A DNA stretch of 36,417 nt, taken from Oscillospiraceae bacterium (GTDB lineage: Bacteria > Bacillota_A > Clostridia > Oscillospirales > Oscillospiraceae). The stretch lies in assembly GCA_015068175.1 (NCBI GenBank), contig SVLA01000003.1:1-36417 (forward strand). The letters are read 5' to 3'. Below the pieces are notes generated by a model. It ran no database searches and was not told the DNA's origin. It saw nothing but the letters and a program-made list of their open reading frames with translations. Below, in pieces: positions 23,261-33,508 of the stretch (position 1 is its first letter; the number at the start of each line of letters is the position of its first letter). The translations under genes were made by a program, and so were the position numbers.

Positions 23261-25104
23261 TATGCTTCCTCCACAATGCAGAATCCCATGGGGGACAGCA
23301 CCGTCCACTCCGGCGCCACGCTGTAAAGATTGTGGCCCAGCAGGACCTTTCCGCCGGGGATCTCCCAGTTGTCGTGTCCGCGGTTGGCGTAAATGCCGTA
23401 GGTCTTGCCCTCCAGACTCCGGCTGAAGCCGATCCGCTGATCCCCGGCCTGGAAGAATTGAATATCGCCCAGCCGCAGGGCCTTGTGATCCTTCCGCAGC
23501 TTGCCCAGCATTTTGTGGTGGGTCAGCAGTTCCCGATCCTCCCGTCCCCAGGGATAGGTCCGCCGGTTGAAGGGATCCCGATAGCCTTCCATGCCGGTCT
23601 CGTCGGCGTAGTACAGGCTGGGCATACCCGGCAGCATATACTGCAGGAAGCTGGCCATCAGCAGCCGCTCCTGGGCCACCAACCGCTGCTGCAGGGACAG
23701 CTTGCGCCGCGCTTTTTCTTCACGGCTGCCGTCAAAATCGTCCATCAGTGCGGTGAGGATCCGGGGGCTGTCATGGGTGCCCAGGCAGTTCATGGCCGCC
23801 AGGAACACCTGGGGCGGATAGTTTTCCGCCAGCGTCATCACCGTGTTGTACAGCCCGTAGCCGTCATCCCGTTCCCGCAGGAAATTGATGATGGCGGTCC
23901 GCAGAGGATAATTCATCACGCTGTCCAGTTGGCCGTCGGTGAAATACTGCCGGTGCCGGCCGTAAGCGACCTTGTTGGAAGCATCCTCCCATACCTCGCC
24001 GATCACCAGGGCATCAGGCTTCAGTTCCCGGACCCGGCGGCGCAGGAGGGTGAGGAATTCGCTGGGCAGTTCGTCTGCCACATCCAGCCGGAAGCCGTCG
24101 CAGCCGGCCTTCAGCCAATGGGCAATGACGCTGTCCTGGCCGGTGATGATGTACTCCAAAAAGGCGGGGTCCATCTTGTTCACCGTGGGCAGGGTGTCAA
24201 ATCCCCACCAGCTTTGATAAGTGTCGGGCCAATGGCTGAAGCTGTACCAGCCGGCGTAGGGGGACTGCTGACTTTGGTAAGCGCCCTGGCCGGGAAAATG
24301 GCCGTAGCGGTTGAAATACAAACTGTCGGAACCGGTATGGGAATACACGCCGTCCAGAATGATCCGCATTCCCCGGGCGTGGACGGCGTTGCACAGGGCG
24401 GTGAAATCCGCCATGGTGCCCAGCATGGGATCCGGGGTCTTGTAATCGCCGGTGTCATACCGGTGGGAGGAGAAACTTTTGGAGATGGGGTTCAGATAGA
24501 TCACGGTGATGCCCAAACTCAGCAGATAATCCAGCCGCTCCATGATGCCCCGGAAATTGCCGCCGTAAAAATCGTTGTTCAGCACCCGCCCGTCGGGTTT
24601 CGGCTGCCAATGGACGTCCTCGTACCAATCTTCGTGGAGGGTGTACGGCTCCAGCTTTCCGGTGAGATCGCATTTGCCCGCCCGGAAAAAACGGTCCGGG
24701 AAGATCTGATACATGGTGCCGCCCTGGGCCCATTCCGGCACCGCCGCATCCGCCGGTACACAGCTCACCTGCCAGAGATCGCCGGCTTCCATGTTGGTGT
24801 GATCCCCCTGCTTGAACAGCCGGAAACCGCCGTGACGCTGGGTTACCCGGAACCAGTAAAAATACAGCCCCGTGTGTTCAAAGGCGAATTTGCCGCCGAA
24901 AATATCGTAAGCGCCCTTCTTCATCTGATATTCCAGCCGAACGGTCAGGGCTGCGCTGCCGTCGGGATGCTGGATCATACACTCCACCCGGGTGGCCTGG
25001 ACGTTGGAGGGGATATGGATCTTCAAACTGCATTCCTGCCCCGGCACCAGGGTACCGAAGGGATTTTTGTGGATGAGCTGCTTGCTGTCATACAAAATAC
25101 GCAT
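23260..25104 (-). CDS. GH13 alpha-amylase family enzyme (neopullulanase/cyclomaltodextrinase-like)
   Basis: 614 aa, no signal peptide, so probably cytoplasmic breakdown of maltodextrins or glycogen fragments. An N-terminal beta-sandwich (about 1-120) precedes the barrel, as in the neopullulanase subfamily. GH13 motifs are DGVYSHTG (251-258), GFRLDVADE with nucleophile D341, VIGEVWED with acid/base E370, and LGTHDSPR with D445. The ATG at 25104 follows CAGGAGAAATCT. It lies beyond the glgC-glgD-glgA operon and its terminator, with a palindromic element between, so it is separately transcribed. The exact substrate is not decided by sequence alone. Confidence 0.93.
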   Translation of the reverse strand: MRILYDSKQLIHKNPFGTLVPGQECSLKIHIPSNVQATRVECMIQHPDGSAALTVRLEYQMKKGAYDIFGGKFAFEHTGLYFYWFRVTQRHGGFRLFKQGDHTNMEAGDLWQVSCVPADAAVPEWAQGGTMYQIFPDRFFRAGKCDLTGKLEPYTLHEDWYEDVHWQPKPDGRVLNNDFYGGNFRGIMERLDYLLSLGITVIYLNPISKSFSSHRYDTGDYKTPDPMLGTMADFTALCNAVHARGMRIILDGVYSHTGSDSLYFNRYGHFPGQGAYQSQQSPYAGWYSFSHWPDTYQSWWGFDTLPTVNKMDPAFLEYIITGQDSVIAHWLKAGCDGFRLDVADELPSEFLTLLRRRVRELKPDALVIGEVWEDASNKVAYGRHRQYFTDGQLDSVMNYPLRTAIINFLRERDDGYGLYNTVMTLAENYPPQVFLAAMNCLGTHDSPRILTALMDDFDGSREEKARRKLSLQQRLVAQERLLMASFLQYMLPGMPSLYYADETGMEGYRDPFNRRTYPWGREDRELLTHHKMLGKLRKDHKALRLGDIQFFQAGDQRIGFSRSLEGKTYGIYANRGHDNWEIPGGKVLLGHNLYSVAPEWTVLSPMGFCIVEEA

Positions 25105-25131
25105 AGATTTCTCCTGATGTGTATTGCGTTG

Positions 25132-25329
25132 CAAATTTCGGTTTATCGCGCTGTTCCAAAACCTTCCCCCTGGGGGGAAGGTGGCCCAAAGGGCCGGATG
25201 AGGGGAAACAATCAGGAAAATAGCTCCCTCATCAGTCAAAAATCGGCTTCGAGGTGCCGATTTTTGACAGCTTCTCCCCAGGGAGAAGCTCTTGGGCGCT
25301 CCCGCGCCGGCGCAATAAACCCCAATTTG
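25132..25329. repeat. MITE-like palindromic element, copy B
   Basis: Outer inverted repeats at 25132-25153 and 25308-25329 match at 18 of 22 positions. Inside are CCTTCCCCCTGGGGGGAAGG, GGCCCAAAGGGCC, a 13-bp stem at 25234-25267 (GTCAAAAATCGGC) and GCTTCTCCCCAGGGAGAAGC. It fills most of the 307-bp space between glgA and the GH13 gene. No coding potential. Confidence 0.8.
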
Positions 25330-25373
25330 AACGTTAATAATCCTATCACAAAAACCGCAATAAGGCAAGAAAA

Positions 25374-25397
25374 ACCGGGACGGAAAACCGTCCCGGT
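25374..25397 (-). terminator. Terminator of the glg operon
   Basis: 10-bp stem ACCGGGACGG/CCGTCCCGGT with a four-base loop, followed on the minus strand by TTTTCTTGCC. A strong rho-independent terminator 14 bases after glgA. Confidence 0.92.
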
Positions 25398-25411
25398 GAA
25401 AATATCGCGTT

Positions 25412-26857
25412 TTACCAGCCCAGCATCTGGTGGAACAGCTCCATATACCGTCCCGCCGGCAGATTCCAGCTGAAGTCCTGCCGCATCTCGTGCTGCTGCA
25501 GGGCCCGGAAGCCGTCCCGGTCGTGGTTGTACAGGTGCAGCGCCCGCTTCACAGCGCCGCAGAAGTCGTCGCCGTTGTAGCTCTGGAAGGTGAAGCCCAG
25601 ACCGCCCCGGCCGTTTTCGTCGCAGGGAGGCACGGTGTCCTTCAGACCGCCGGTGGCGTGGACCACGGGCACGGTGCCGTAGCGCATGGCATTCATCTGG
25701 CTCAGGCCGCAGGGCTCGGACTTGGAGGGCATCAGGTAGATGTCGCCGCCGGCGTAGATCCGGGCCGCCAACCCTAAGTTGAAGGTGATCTTCGCCGCCA
25801 CCCGATCGGGGAATTCCACCGCCAGCTCCTTGAAGAACTTCTCATACTGCGCTTCGCCGGTGCCCAGCACCAAAAGCTGGCAGTTTTCTTCCCACAGCAG
25901 CCGCCGTGCGATGTAGCACAGCAGATCCAGACCCTTGTGGCCCGCCAACCGGGTCACCATCACCATCAGGGGCGCGTCGGGATCCACGGGCAGGCCCACT
26001 TCCTCCTGGAGGGCGGCCTTGCAGGCGGCCTTGCCGATGTGGAGGTTGTCGGCGTTGTAGTGGGCCGGCAGCGCCGGATCGGTCTCCGGGTTGAAGGTGT
26101 TGGTGTCGATGCCGTTGGTGATGCCCGTCAGTTTCCATGCGGCGCTGGCGATGACGCCATCCAGGCCGTGGGCGTAGTAGGGATACATCAGCTCCCGGGA
26201 GTAGGTCTCGGAAACGGTGGTCACCAGATCGCAGGTCTCAATGGCGCCCTTCATCATATTCACGGAGTTGTTCATGTCCAGCACGGAGCGGTATTCCCAG
26301 GGCAGACCCAACACATCATCGAAGAAGTTGGCGTTGGCCCAGCCCTGATATTCGATGTTGTGGATGGTGTACATGCACTTGGTGTAGGGGAACCGACCCC
26401 GGTACATGGCCTTCAGGTAGGTGGGCACCAGGGCCGTCTGCCAGTCGTTGCACTGCATCACGTCGGGGATCCAGTCCAGGATGGACAGACCGTCCAGGCA
26501 GGCCCGGGAGAAGAAGGCGTAACGCTCGCCGTCGTCCAGGTCGCCGTAAATGGCGCCGCCGCGACCGCCGAAGTAGTAATCGTTGTCCACGAAATACACG
26601 GTGACGCCGTCGGTCCGGTTTTTCAGCCGCAGCAGGGCGGCATACTGCCGCCGCCACCCCAAAGTCACCTCAAACTGCGCCGCAACTTCGGTCTCGTAGG
26701 CGGGGTTGGTCTTGATCTTTTTGTAATAGGGGAGGATCAGCACCACTTCGTTGCCCGGGATCCGGGACAGCGCCGCAGGCAGGGCCTCCATCACATCGCC
26801 CAGACCGCCGGATTTTACATAGGGCGCGCCCTCGGAAGCGAGGATGGCAATTTTCAT
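25412..26857 (-). CDS. glgA: Glycogen synthase (ADP-glucose-dependent, GT5)
   Basis: 481 aa, the typical length. It adds glucose from ADP-glucose to the growing alpha-1,4-glucan. The N-terminal ASEGAPYVKSGGLGDVM carries the KxGGL motif (K15) that binds ADP-glucose. The GT-B C-terminal half has VTRLAGHKGLDLL, PSKSEPCGLSQMNAMRYGTVPVVHATGGLKDTV, including the catalytic Glu-Cys-Gly-Leu region. Its ATG overlaps the glgD stop (ATGA) and GAGGAGAAACC serves as ribosome binding site. It is the last gene of the glycogen operon. Confidence 0.97.
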   Translation of the reverse strand: MKIAILASEGAPYVKSGGLGDVMEALPAALSRIPGNEVVLILPYYKKIKTNPAYETEVAAQFEVTLGWRRQYAALLRLKNRTDGVTVYFVDNDYYFGGRGGAIYGDLDDGERYAFFSRACLDGLSILDWIPDVMQCNDWQTALVPTYLKAMYRGRFPYTKCMYTIHNIEYQGWANANFFDDVLGLPWEYRSVLDMNNSVNMMKGAIETCDLVTTVSETYSRELMYPYYAHGLDGVIASAAWKLTGITNGIDTNTFNPETDPALPAHYNADNLHIGKAACKAALQEEVGLPVDPDAPLMVMVTRLAGHKGLDLLCYIARRLLWEENCQLLVLGTGEAQYEKFFKELAVEFPDRVAAKITFNLGLAARIYAGGDIYLMPSKSEPCGLSQMNAMRYGTVPVVHATGGLKDTVPPCDENGRGGLGFTFQSYNGDDFCGAVKRALHLYNHDRDGFRALQQHEMRQDFSWNLPAGRYMELFHQMLGW

Positions 26858-27960
26858 ACGGTTTCTCCTCTTCTGATAATGATGGGATTCTTGGCGGTGC
26901 CCACCAGCTTGGTGCCGGGGGTCACGGTGACGTTTTTGTCCAGGATCACATACTCCAGCTCACAATTCTCACCCACCACAGTGTCGTTCATGATGATGCA
27001 GTGCTCCACTTCCGCGCCCTGGGCCACGGTGACCTGGCGGAACAGCACGGAATCTTCCACTTCGCCGTCGATTATGCAGCCATCGGCCAGCAGGCAGTTC
27101 TCCACTTCGCACTTGGCGCCGTAGTAGGTGGGCACCCGGTCGCGGACCTTGGTGAAGATGGTGTGATGGCCGTTGAACAGACCGTCCCGGATATCCTTGT
27201 TCAACAGGGCCATGGTGTTGGCGAAATATTCCTCGGTGGACTCGTTAAACAGGGCCACGCCATTGTAGTCGTAAACGTTGATGGAAATGGCATTCCGGTT
27301 CCAGTGACCCAGGATCAGGTCCCGGTCCATGTGGTACTGATTTCGGGCAACACACTCCGTCACCTTGCTGATCAGCCACTGCCGGCCCACCACGAAAATA
27401 TCCATGGAAGCCACATAGCCTTCCTCTGCCGGATGGCTGACGACCATATCCACGATCTCGCCGTCCTCCAGTTTCATGGCCAGGTCCAGCACCTTCTTGC
27501 CGTTGGCCACGCCGGCCTTGGTAACAATGGTGACATCCTTGCCGCTGGCCTTATGGCTGGCCACGATGTCCTTGATATCCAGGTTGGTCAGGATGGAAGA
27601 GTCGGTCAGCACCACATACTCATCCTCGGCATACTTCAGGAAATCCAGCACGGCATACAGGTTTTCCAGCTTGCCGCGGTAGCGGTCATCATTGCCCAAT
27701 GCATAGGGGGTCAAAAACTCCAGACCGCCCTCGCCCAGCTCCAGGCCCCATTCCTCACCGGAACCCACATGGTGCATCAGGGACTGGTAGTTGGCCCGGG
27801 AAACGATGCCCACATGGTGGATGCCGCCGGCAGCCAGGTTGGACAGATGGAAGTCCACCTGACGATAACGGCCGCCGAAGGGCAGGGAAGCCATGGTCCG
27901 CTTGGTGGTCAATGCGTCGATGGCCACATCATTGGCGAAAATAATACCCATTACGCTCAT
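26854..27960 (-). CDS. glgD: GlgD, regulatory subunit of ADP-glucose pyrophosphorylase
   Basis: 368 aa. GlgD resembles GlgC but lacks the catalytic glycine-rich pattern: it begins MGIIFANDV where GlgC has [11 protein letters not shown]. In Firmicutes it pairs with GlgC and raises its activity. The nucleotidyltransferase-like part is followed by a left-handed beta-helix (CIIDGEVEDSVLFRQVTVAQGAEVEHCIIMND). The start at 27960 is preferred over 27966 because GGAGG is then 8 bases away rather than 2. It lies 14 bases after glgC and overlaps glgA by four bases. Confidence 0.95.
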   Translation of the reverse strand: MSVMGIIFANDVAIDALTTKRTMASLPFGGRYRQVDFHLSNLAAGGIHHVGIVSRANYQSLMHHVGSGEEWGLELGEGGLEFLTPYALGNDDRYRGKLENLYAVLDFLKYAEDEYVVLTDSSILTNLDIKDIVASHKASGKDVTIVTKAGVANGKKVLDLAMKLEDGEIVDMVVSHPAEEGYVASMDIFVVGRQWLISKVTECVARNQYHMDRDLILGHWNRNAISINVYDYNGVALFNESTEEYFANTMALLNKDIRDGLFNGHHTIFTKVRDRVPTYYGAKCEVENCLLADGCIIDGEVEDSVLFRQVTVAQGAEVEHCIIMNDTVVGENCELEYVILDKNVTVTPGTKLVGTAKNPIIIRRGETV

Positions 27961-27974
27961 AGTCATATCCTCCC

Positions 27975-29144
<1,170 letters not shown>

Positions 29145-29359
29145 ATTGACAGCTCCTTGTTCATGTTATTGGTCGATTTCTGCCCGAAAAAGGGCATAAT
29201 ATCCCCATAAGTTTCCACGCATAACATATCATATTTTTTGCGTTTAGGAAAGGGACAAAATGTCTAAAATATTAGCAAACTTTCCGTCACTTTTCACAAA
29301 CTTTTCAAACCGCCCCCGGATGAATTGGAAAATACAGACAAATATCCCCACGCCCATAT

Positions 29360-29505
29360 CTTCTCCCGGGGGTGGTGCTCCGCCCCCTTGCCTCTCCTTT
29401 TGGGAGAGGTGGCATTTGCGAAGCAAATGACGGAGAGGGCAGTACCCATACCTTCCCCCGGGGGTGGTGCTCCGCCCCCCCTTGCCTCCCTCTGACGAGG
29501 GAGCC
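29360..29505. repeat. Composite palindromic repeat between glgC and mgtE
   Basis: Two direct copies of CTTCyCCCGGGGGTGGTGCT-type sequence (29360-29390 and 29452-29484) flank a unit of the palindromic family (29390-29440: CCTCTCCTTTTGGGAGAGG, GGCATTTGCGAAGCAAATG, CGGAGAGGG). The 445-bp gap between glgC and mgtE also holds the glgC leader (29145-29250) and the mgtE promoter; I see no gene in it. Confidence 0.75.
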
Positions 29506-29533
29506 GGACAGCCACCGGCCACTAAAAAATCCG

Positions 29534-29562
29534 TTGACATTGTCCGCCAACGGCGGTAAAAT
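29534..29562 (+). promoter_or_regulatory. Sigma-A promoter of mgtE
   Basis: TTGACA (29534-29539), 17 bases, TAAAAT (29557-29562). The leader is only about 20 bases, too short for an M-box riboswitch. Confidence 0.88.
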
Positions 29563-29589
29563 GAAAAAAAGACCAAAGGAGGGACCGCC

Positions 29590-30969
29590 ATGGCAGAGCG
29601 TTTTGAAATCGTGGAAAAAGCCCTGATCAAAATGCTGGAGGACAAAAAATACACCACCCTCCGGGACATCCTGGTCACCATGAACCCCAGCGACGTGGCG
29701 GCGGTCTTTGCCGATCTGGAGGATCGGCAGATCCCCATTATGTTCCGCCTGCTGACGAAAGAGCAGGCCGCCGAGACCTTCGTGGAAATGGAGCCGGATG
29801 CCCAGGAATTGCTGATCCGCGGCTTCTCCGATGCCGAGTTGAAGGAAGTGCTGGACGAACTGTATGTGGACGACGCCGCTGACCTGGTTGAGGAAATGCC
29901 TGCCAACGTGGTCAAACGGATCCTGAAAAATGCGGACCCGGAAATGCGTTCCTCCATCAACCAGATCCTGCGCTATCCCGAGTATTCCGCCGGTGCCCTG
30001 ATGACCACGGAGTATGTCTCACTCCGCCCGGCCATGACCGTGGAGGAGGCCATCCGCCGTATCCGCCGCCAGGGCGTGGACAAGGAGACCATTTATACCT
30101 GCTATGTCACCGACCCCTCCCGGCACCTCATCGGCCTGGTCACGGTCAAGGACCTGCTGCTGGCGGAAGACGATGAGATGAAGATCGAGGATATTATGTT
30201 AACCAACCTCATCTTTGTCCACACCCGCACCGACCAGGAAGAAGTGGCCCGGATGCTCAGTAAATATAACTTCCTGGCCCTGCCCGTGGTGGATACGGAA
30301 GGCCGCATGGTGGGCATCGTCACCTTCGACGACGCCATGGATGTTCTGGAAGAAGAGACCACCGAGGATATCGAGCTGATGTCCGGTGTTCTGCCCACGG
30401 AGAAGCCGTACCTCAAGAGCAATCCCTGGGATCTGTTCAAGAGCCGCTTCCCCTGGCTCACCGTGCTGATGCTGTCGGCCACCTTTACCGGCTGGATCAT
30501 CACATCTTTTGAAAGCGCCCTGGCCCAGGCCGTGGTCCTTACCGCCTTTATCCCCATGCTCATGGGTACCGGCGGTAACTCCGGCAGCCAGGCCAGCGTC
30601 ACCGTGATCCGCGCCCTGAGCCTGGGAGAACTGAAATTCCGGGATGTGGGCCAGGTGATCTGGAAAGAATTGCGGACGGCCTTGCTGTGCGGCATCGCCC
30701 TGGCGGCGGTCTGCTTCGCCAAAGTGTGGCTGGTGGACCGGCTGCTGTTCGGAAATGCGGACATCACCGTTTGGGTGGACCTGGTGGTGAGCCTGGCCCT
30801 GTGCGTCACCGTGGTCATTGCCAAGGTGGTGGGCTGCGCGCTGCCCATGGTGGCCAAAGTTCTGGGCGCCGACCCGGCGGTCATGGCCAGCCCCTTCATC
30901 ACCACCATCGTGGACGCCGTTTCCCTGGTGGTCTATTTCCTCTTTGCCAATGCGTTCCTGGGCCTTTGA
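29590..30969 (+). CDS. mgtE: Magnesium transporter MgtE
   Basis: 459 aa, the normal size. MgtE is a Mg2+-gated Mg2+ channel in the cell membrane. The N-domain (about 10-130) has repeated acidic helices. Two CBS domains follow (about 137-255: AGALMTTEYVSLRPAMTVEEAIRRIR, EDIMLTNLIFVHTRTDQEEVARML). The membrane part has five helices, including TAFIPMLMGTGGNSGSQASVTVIRAL, the conserved pore GGNSGSQ motif, and DPAVMASPFITTIVDAVSL. AAAGGAGGGACCGCC precedes the ATG at 29590. It is monocistronic, with its own promoter and terminator. Confidence 0.97.
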   Translation: MAERFEIVEKALIKMLEDKKYTTLRDILVTMNPSDVAAVFADLEDRQIPIMFRLLTKEQAAETFVEMEPDAQELLIRGFSDAELKEVLDELYVDDAADLVEEMPANVVKRILKNADPEMRSSINQILRYPEYSAGALMTTEYVSLRPAMTVEEAIRRIRRQGVDKETIYTCYVTDPSRHLIGLVTVKDLLLAEDDEMKIEDIMLTNLIFVHTRTDQEEVARMLSKYNFLALPVVDTEGRMVGIVTFDDAMDVLEEETTEDIELMSGVLPTEKPYLKSNPWDLFKSRFPWLTVLMLSATFTGWIITSFESALAQAVVLTAFIPMLMGTGGNSGSQASVTVIRALSLGELKFRDVGQVIWKELRTALLCGIALAAVCFAKVWLVDRLLFGNADITVWVDLVVSLALCVTVVIAKVVGCALPMVAKVLGADPAVMASPFITTIVDAVSLVVYFLFANAFLGL

Positions 30970-30990
30970 CCCCAGTCTGTTTCATATCCC

Positions 30991-31024
30991 CAAGGGAGGA
31001 CGACCCCGTCCTCCCTTGTTTTTT
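30991..31024 (+). terminator. mgtE terminator
   Basis: 11-bp stem CAAGGGAGGAC/GTCCTCCCTTG with a six-base loop, followed directly by TTTTTT. Confidence 0.95.
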
Positions 31025-31035
31025 GCCCCCTAAAA

Positions 31036-31077
31036 CCTTCCCCCCCGGGGAGTGGCCCTCAGCACCGGATGAGGGGG
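31036..31077. repeat. Decayed palindromic repeat copy
   Basis: CCTTCCCCCCCGGGGAGTGGCCC...CCGGATGAGGGGG, a shortened copy of the family, in which the first palindrome has lost most of its right arm. It lies between the mgtE and asd terminators. Confidence 0.7.
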
Positions 31078-31120
31078 ACGAACGGGAGGGACAAGAACCG
31101 CCCCCGCACACCCTACATCG

Positions 31121-31148
31121 AAAAAACCGCCGCCGGTTTCCCGGCGGC
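31121..31148 (-). terminator. Terminator of hom-lysC-asd
   Basis: 8-bp stem GCCGCCGG/CCGGCGGC with a GAAA loop on the minus strand, followed by GGTTTTTT. It lies 8 bases after the asd stop. Confidence 0.9.
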
Positions 31149-31155
31149 TTTATCC

Positions 31156-32157
31156 TTATCCAATGACCAATTCCGCGATCTGGATGGCGTTGGTGGCCGC
31201 GCCCTTGCGGACCTGATCACCGCAGCACCACAGACACAGACCGTTCTCGTCCGTCAGATCCTCCCGGATCCGTCCCACGAATACCAGATCCTGGTCCGTG
31301 GTATCCAGGGGCATGGGGTACATCTTCCTGCTCAGATCATCCACCAGCTTCACGCCGGGGGCCTTTCCCAGGGCCGCCCGGGCTTCCGCCACGGAAACCG
31401 GCCGGTCAAAATGCAGACTCACGGAAATGGAGTGGCTCCGGATCACCGGCACCCGAATGCAGGTGCAGCACACCTTCAGCTCCGGCAGATGCATGATCTT
31501 CCGGCCTTCGTTCTGCAGTTTCATTTCTTCGCTGGTGTAGCCGTTGCCGGTGTCGCCGCCGATCTGGGGGATCAGATTGTAGGCGATCTGGTGGGAAAAT
31601 ACCTTCGGCTCATAGCTTTCCCCGGCCCGCAGGGCCTCCACTTCCGCCATCAGTTCTATGGGACCGCCGGCGCCGGCGCCGGAAACCGCCTGATAAGTGG
31701 AAGCGGTCATGGCCCGGATGGGGGCGATGGCGTTCAGGGCGTTCACCGCCGTGGCGGTGATGATGGTGGAGCAGTTGGGGTTGGAGATGATGCCCTTATG
31801 GCCGGCCACATCCTCCGGATTGATCTCCGGCACCACCAGGGGCACATTTTCATCCATGCGGAATGCGGAAGAATTGTCCACAAATACGGCGCCGGCCGCC
31901 ACGATGGCCGGGGCAAATTGCTTGGCGATGTCATTTTCCGCGGCGCCCAGCACGATGTCCACGCCCCGGAATGCTTCTTCGCAAGCCAGCCCGATGGTCA
32001 CCTCTTCCCCCCGGAATTTCAGGGTCTTGCCGGCGGACCGGGCGGAAGCCAGGGGCACCAGCCGCCCCACGGGGAAATTCCGTTCCTCCAAAATTTTGAT
32101 CATTTCCCGGCCCACGGCGCCGGTGGCGCCCAGAACGGCAACGGTATAAGTTTTCAT
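31156..32157 (-). CDS. asd: Aspartate-semialdehyde dehydrogenase
   Basis: 333 aa. It reduces aspartyl phosphate to aspartate semialdehyde, the branch point to lysine, threonine and methionine. VAVLGATGAVGREM (7-20) is the NADP-binding loop; SNPNCSTI carries the catalytic Cys129. The conserved ASTYQAVSGAGAGG and later RVPVIRSHSISV (with the active-site His) are present. It lies 24 bases after lysC, so it is the last gene of the operon hom-lysC-asd, which ends at a strong terminator. Confidence 0.97.
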   Translation of the reverse strand: MKTYTVAVLGATGAVGREMIKILEERNFPVGRLVPLASARSAGKTLKFRGEEVTIGLACEEAFRGVDIVLGAAENDIAKQFAPAIVAAGAVFVDNSSAFRMDENVPLVVPEINPEDVAGHKGIISNPNCSTIITATAVNALNAIAPIRAMTASTYQAVSGAGAGGPIELMAEVEALRAGESYEPKVFSHQIAYNLIPQIGGDTGNGYTSEEMKLQNEGRKIMHLPELKVCCTCIRVPVIRSHSISVSLHFDRPVSVAEARAALGKAPGVKLVDDLSRKMYPMPLDTTDQDLVFVGRIREDLTDENGLCLWCCGDQVRKGAATNAIQIAELVIG

Positions 32158-32181
32158 GTTCTGTCCCTCCTTACGGGAGCC

Positions 32182-33498
32182 TTATTTTACAAAGCTGTCA
32201 TACAGCGTCCGGATGGCGGTCTTGAAATCCTTGTTCTCCACGCCGAAGATGATATTCAGTTCTTCGGGTCCCTGGGTGATCATGCGGATATTGATGCCCG
32301 CGTTGCCCAGGGCCGCGAAGATCCGGCCGGAAATACCGGGGCTGTAGGCCATTTTCCGACCCACCGCCGCCACCACGGCGATCTGCTCATACACCCGCAG
32401 ATAGTCCGGCTGCAGTTCCTTGCGGATCTCATCCTGAATGGCGTAGAGGCAGGATTCCACATCCTCGCTGGCCACCACCAGGGACACGTTGTCGATGCTG
32501 TTGGGCACATAGGCCACACTAATGTTATGCCGCTCCAGTACGGATAAGACCCGCCGCAGAACGCCGGCCTCGTTGCTCATACCCCGCTTGAACATGGAGA
32601 TGATGGTAAAATCCTTTTTGCCGGTGATGCCGGTAATGAACCGGTCCGGCTGAGAATCGGTGTCAAAAGACTCCTTGATCAGGGTGCCCGCATCCTCCGG
32701 GGCGTTGGTGTTGCGGATGTTCAGGGGGATGCCCTTTTCCCGCACGGGGAAGATGGAACCTTCGTGGAGGACCTGGGCGCCGGAGTAGCTCAGCTCCCGC
32801 AGTTCGTCATAAGTCACCTCGGGAATAGTCTGGGGATCGTCCACGATCCGGGGATCCGCCATCAAAATGCCGGAAACATCGGTCCAGTTCTCGTAAACGT
32901 CGGCATCCAGAGCCGCCGCCGCCAGGGAGCCGGTGATGTCGCTGCCGCCCCGGGAGAATACATGGATCCGCCCGTCGGGCATGGCCCCGTAAAATCCGGG
33001 GATCACCACCCGCTCCTGACCCACCAGGTCCCGGAGCAGGCTGTAGGATGCGTCCTGGTCCACGGTGCCGTCCAGCCGGAAGCGGATCCAATCCGCCGCA
33101 TCCACGAACTTGAATCCCAGAAGGGCCGCCATAAGCCGCGCGGAGAAATATTCACCCCGGCTCACCAGCTCATCCTGGGTCACCTTCTTCTTGTCCAGAC
33201 GGGCCTTGAGCTGGGCAAATTCACTTTCCAGATCCAGTTCCAGGCCCAGTTCATCCCGGATCTGCAGATACCGGGAGGTGATCATGTCATACACCCGGTT
33301 GCATTCCACACCGTACTGGGTGTGGGCGTAGCACAGATACAGCAGGTCCGTGATCTTGTGGTCATCCTTAAACCGCTTGCCGGCGGCGGAGACCACCACC
33401 ACCTTCCGGCTGGGGTCGGCCAGGACGATGTCCCGGACCTTCCGGTATTGACCGGCGTCAGCCATGGAGGAGCCGCCGAATTTCGTTACTTTCAGCAT
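32182..33498 (-). CDS. lysC: Aspartate kinase
   Basis: 438 aa. It phosphorylates aspartate, the first step of the aspartate pathway. KFGGSSMAD (6-14) is the family signature; SRGEYFSARLMA and FSRGGSDITGS form the aspartate and ATP sites. Two ACT domains follow at about 295-438 (ISMFKRGMSNEAGVLRRVLSVLERHNISVAYVP; VVAAVGRKMAYSPGISGRIFAALGNAGINIRMITQG), so allosteric control by end-product amino acids is expected. It is 10 bases after hom. Confidence 0.96.
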   Translation of the reverse strand: MLKVTKFGGSSMADAGQYRKVRDIVLADPSRKVVVVSAAGKRFKDDHKITDLLYLCYAHTQYGVECNRVYDMITSRYLQIRDELGLELDLESEFAQLKARLDKKKVTQDELVSRGEYFSARLMAALLGFKFVDAADWIRFRLDGTVDQDASYSLLRDLVGQERVVIPGFYGAMPDGRIHVFSRGGSDITGSLAAAALDADVYENWTDVSGILMADPRIVDDPQTIPEVTYDELRELSYSGAQVLHEGSIFPVREKGIPLNIRNTNAPEDAGTLIKESFDTDSQPDRFITGITGKKDFTIISMFKRGMSNEAGVLRRVLSVLERHNISVAYVPNSIDNVSLVVASEDVESCLYAIQDEIRKELQPDYLRVYEQIAVVAAVGRKMAYSPGISGRIFAALGNAGINIRMITQGPEELNIIFGVENKDFKTAIRTLYDSFVK

Positions 33499-33508
33499 AC
33501 CGTTCTCC

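Noticed and set aside
19176..25329. CRISPR array
   Set aside because: The repeats are dispersed, palindromic, of varying length and not regularly spaced; no cas genes are present.
29534..29590. M-box riboswitch before mgtE
   Set aside because: The promoter leaves only about 20 bases of leader.
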